Positions 5,869-6,129 of a stretch of 6,129 bases of DNA are shown here, one piece after another. The stretch lies in contig JASHTN010000005.1 of NCBI GenBank assembly GCA_030040525.1, positions 1-6,129 on the forward strand, written 5' to 3'. Origin of the DNA: Gammaproteobacteria bacterium. GTDB taxonomy: Bacteria > Pseudomonadota > Gammaproteobacteria > Steroidobacterales > Steroidobacteraceae. The notes under the pieces are model-generated. The model searched no databases. It was not told the DNA's origin and saw only the letters and a list, made by a program, of their open reading frames with translations. The position numbers were made by a program, and so were the translations under genes. Position 1 is the stretch's first letter, and each line of letters starts with the position of its first letter.

Positions 5869-6129
5869 TGGCCGGTGGCGCGCCGCTGCCGCTCGGGCGC
5901 TTTCACGAGCTGAGCCTCGCCGCCGCCGATATCCGCGCGTCGGTCGAATTCTACGAGCGCCTCGGCTTCTCGCAGGCCACCACCACCGACTCCTTCACGC
6001 ACTCCTACGGCGTACTCACCGACGGGCGGTTGTTCCTCGGGCTGCACCAGCGCGCCGCCGCCCCGCCCACGCTCACCTTCGTGCACGCGGACATCGCACA
6101 CTGCGTGCCCGCGTTCGCCTCGCTCGGCA
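5868..6129 (+). CDS. VOC / glyoxalase superfamily protein (N-terminal part; continues past right edge)
   Basis: The start overlaps the hemH stop (TGATG), so translation is probably coupled to hemH, and the frame stays open for 87 codons to the window edge. The visible part has the first beta-alpha-beta-beta-beta module of the vicinal oxygen chelate fold: strand FHELSLAAAD (12-21), helix SVEFYERLGF (25-34), then strands around SYGVLTDG and RLFLGLHQ. H13 in the first strand is at the usual first metal-ligand position. The residue at the second ligand position, near the end of RLFLGLHQ, cannot be assigned with certainty. Members include glyoxalase I, ring-cleavage dioxygenases, epimerases and resistance proteins. 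The second module is missing from the window, so activity cannot be named. Confidence 0.8.
   Translation, partial: MAGGAPLPLGRFHELSLAAADIRASVEFYERLGFSQATTTDSFTHSYGVLTDGRLFLGLHQRAAAPPTLTFVHADIAHCVPAFASLG

Noticed and set aside
1..6129. Mobile elements, CRISPR arrays, tRNA/rRNA genes, toxin-antitoxin or defence genes
   Set aside because: No direct-repeat arrays, transposase-like frames, RNA gene signatures or small paired genes were seen; the window is filled by metabolic and envelope genes of uniform composition.

Overview
The window is a very GC-rich bacterial chromosome segment that is almost entirely coding. The protein types suggest a high-GC Gammaproteobacterium, perhaps the Xanthomonadales / Steroidobacterales / Nevskiales area. 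The pointers are a FadI-type thiolase, a GabD very like the enteric enzyme, a proteobacterial ferrochelatase, and an exported protein with Sel1 repeats and a TonB-C-like domain. That placement is inference from family resemblance; no rRNA or marker gene is present.

Layout. The left part (1-2560) is a minus-strand pair read right to left. A complete FadI-type thiolase (2560 to 1277) is followed after 45 bases by an exported Sel1 / TonB-C-like protein (start 1231) that runs off the left edge. A divergent intergenic region of 87 bases (2561-2647) separates this pair from a plus-strand cluster: a dienelactone-hydrolase-family protein (2648-3355), gabD (3342-4793), hemH (4798-5868) and the first 87 codons of a VOC/glyoxalase-superfamily protein (5868 to the right edge). 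The plus-strand genes overlap or lie within 4 bases of each other, so they are very probably one operon with translational coupling.

How the genes may work together. The thiolase, the DLH-family hydrolase and the NAD(P)-dependent semialdehyde dehydrogenase all suit general carbon-skeleton or aldehyde catabolism. No complete pathway is present: there is no gabT, no FadJ partner and no aromatic ring-cleavage gene. hemH is the last step of heme synthesis, and its place in this cluster looks like co-transcription of an essential housekeeping gene with accessory metabolism.

No RNA genes, mobile elements, CRISPR arrays or convincing terminators were seen. I found no clearly new system. The most unusual item is the exported protein that places a TonB C-terminal-like domain between Sel1-like segments. 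Very long antisense reading frames occur throughout, but they are explained by the near absence of TTA, CTA and TCA codons in the real genes.
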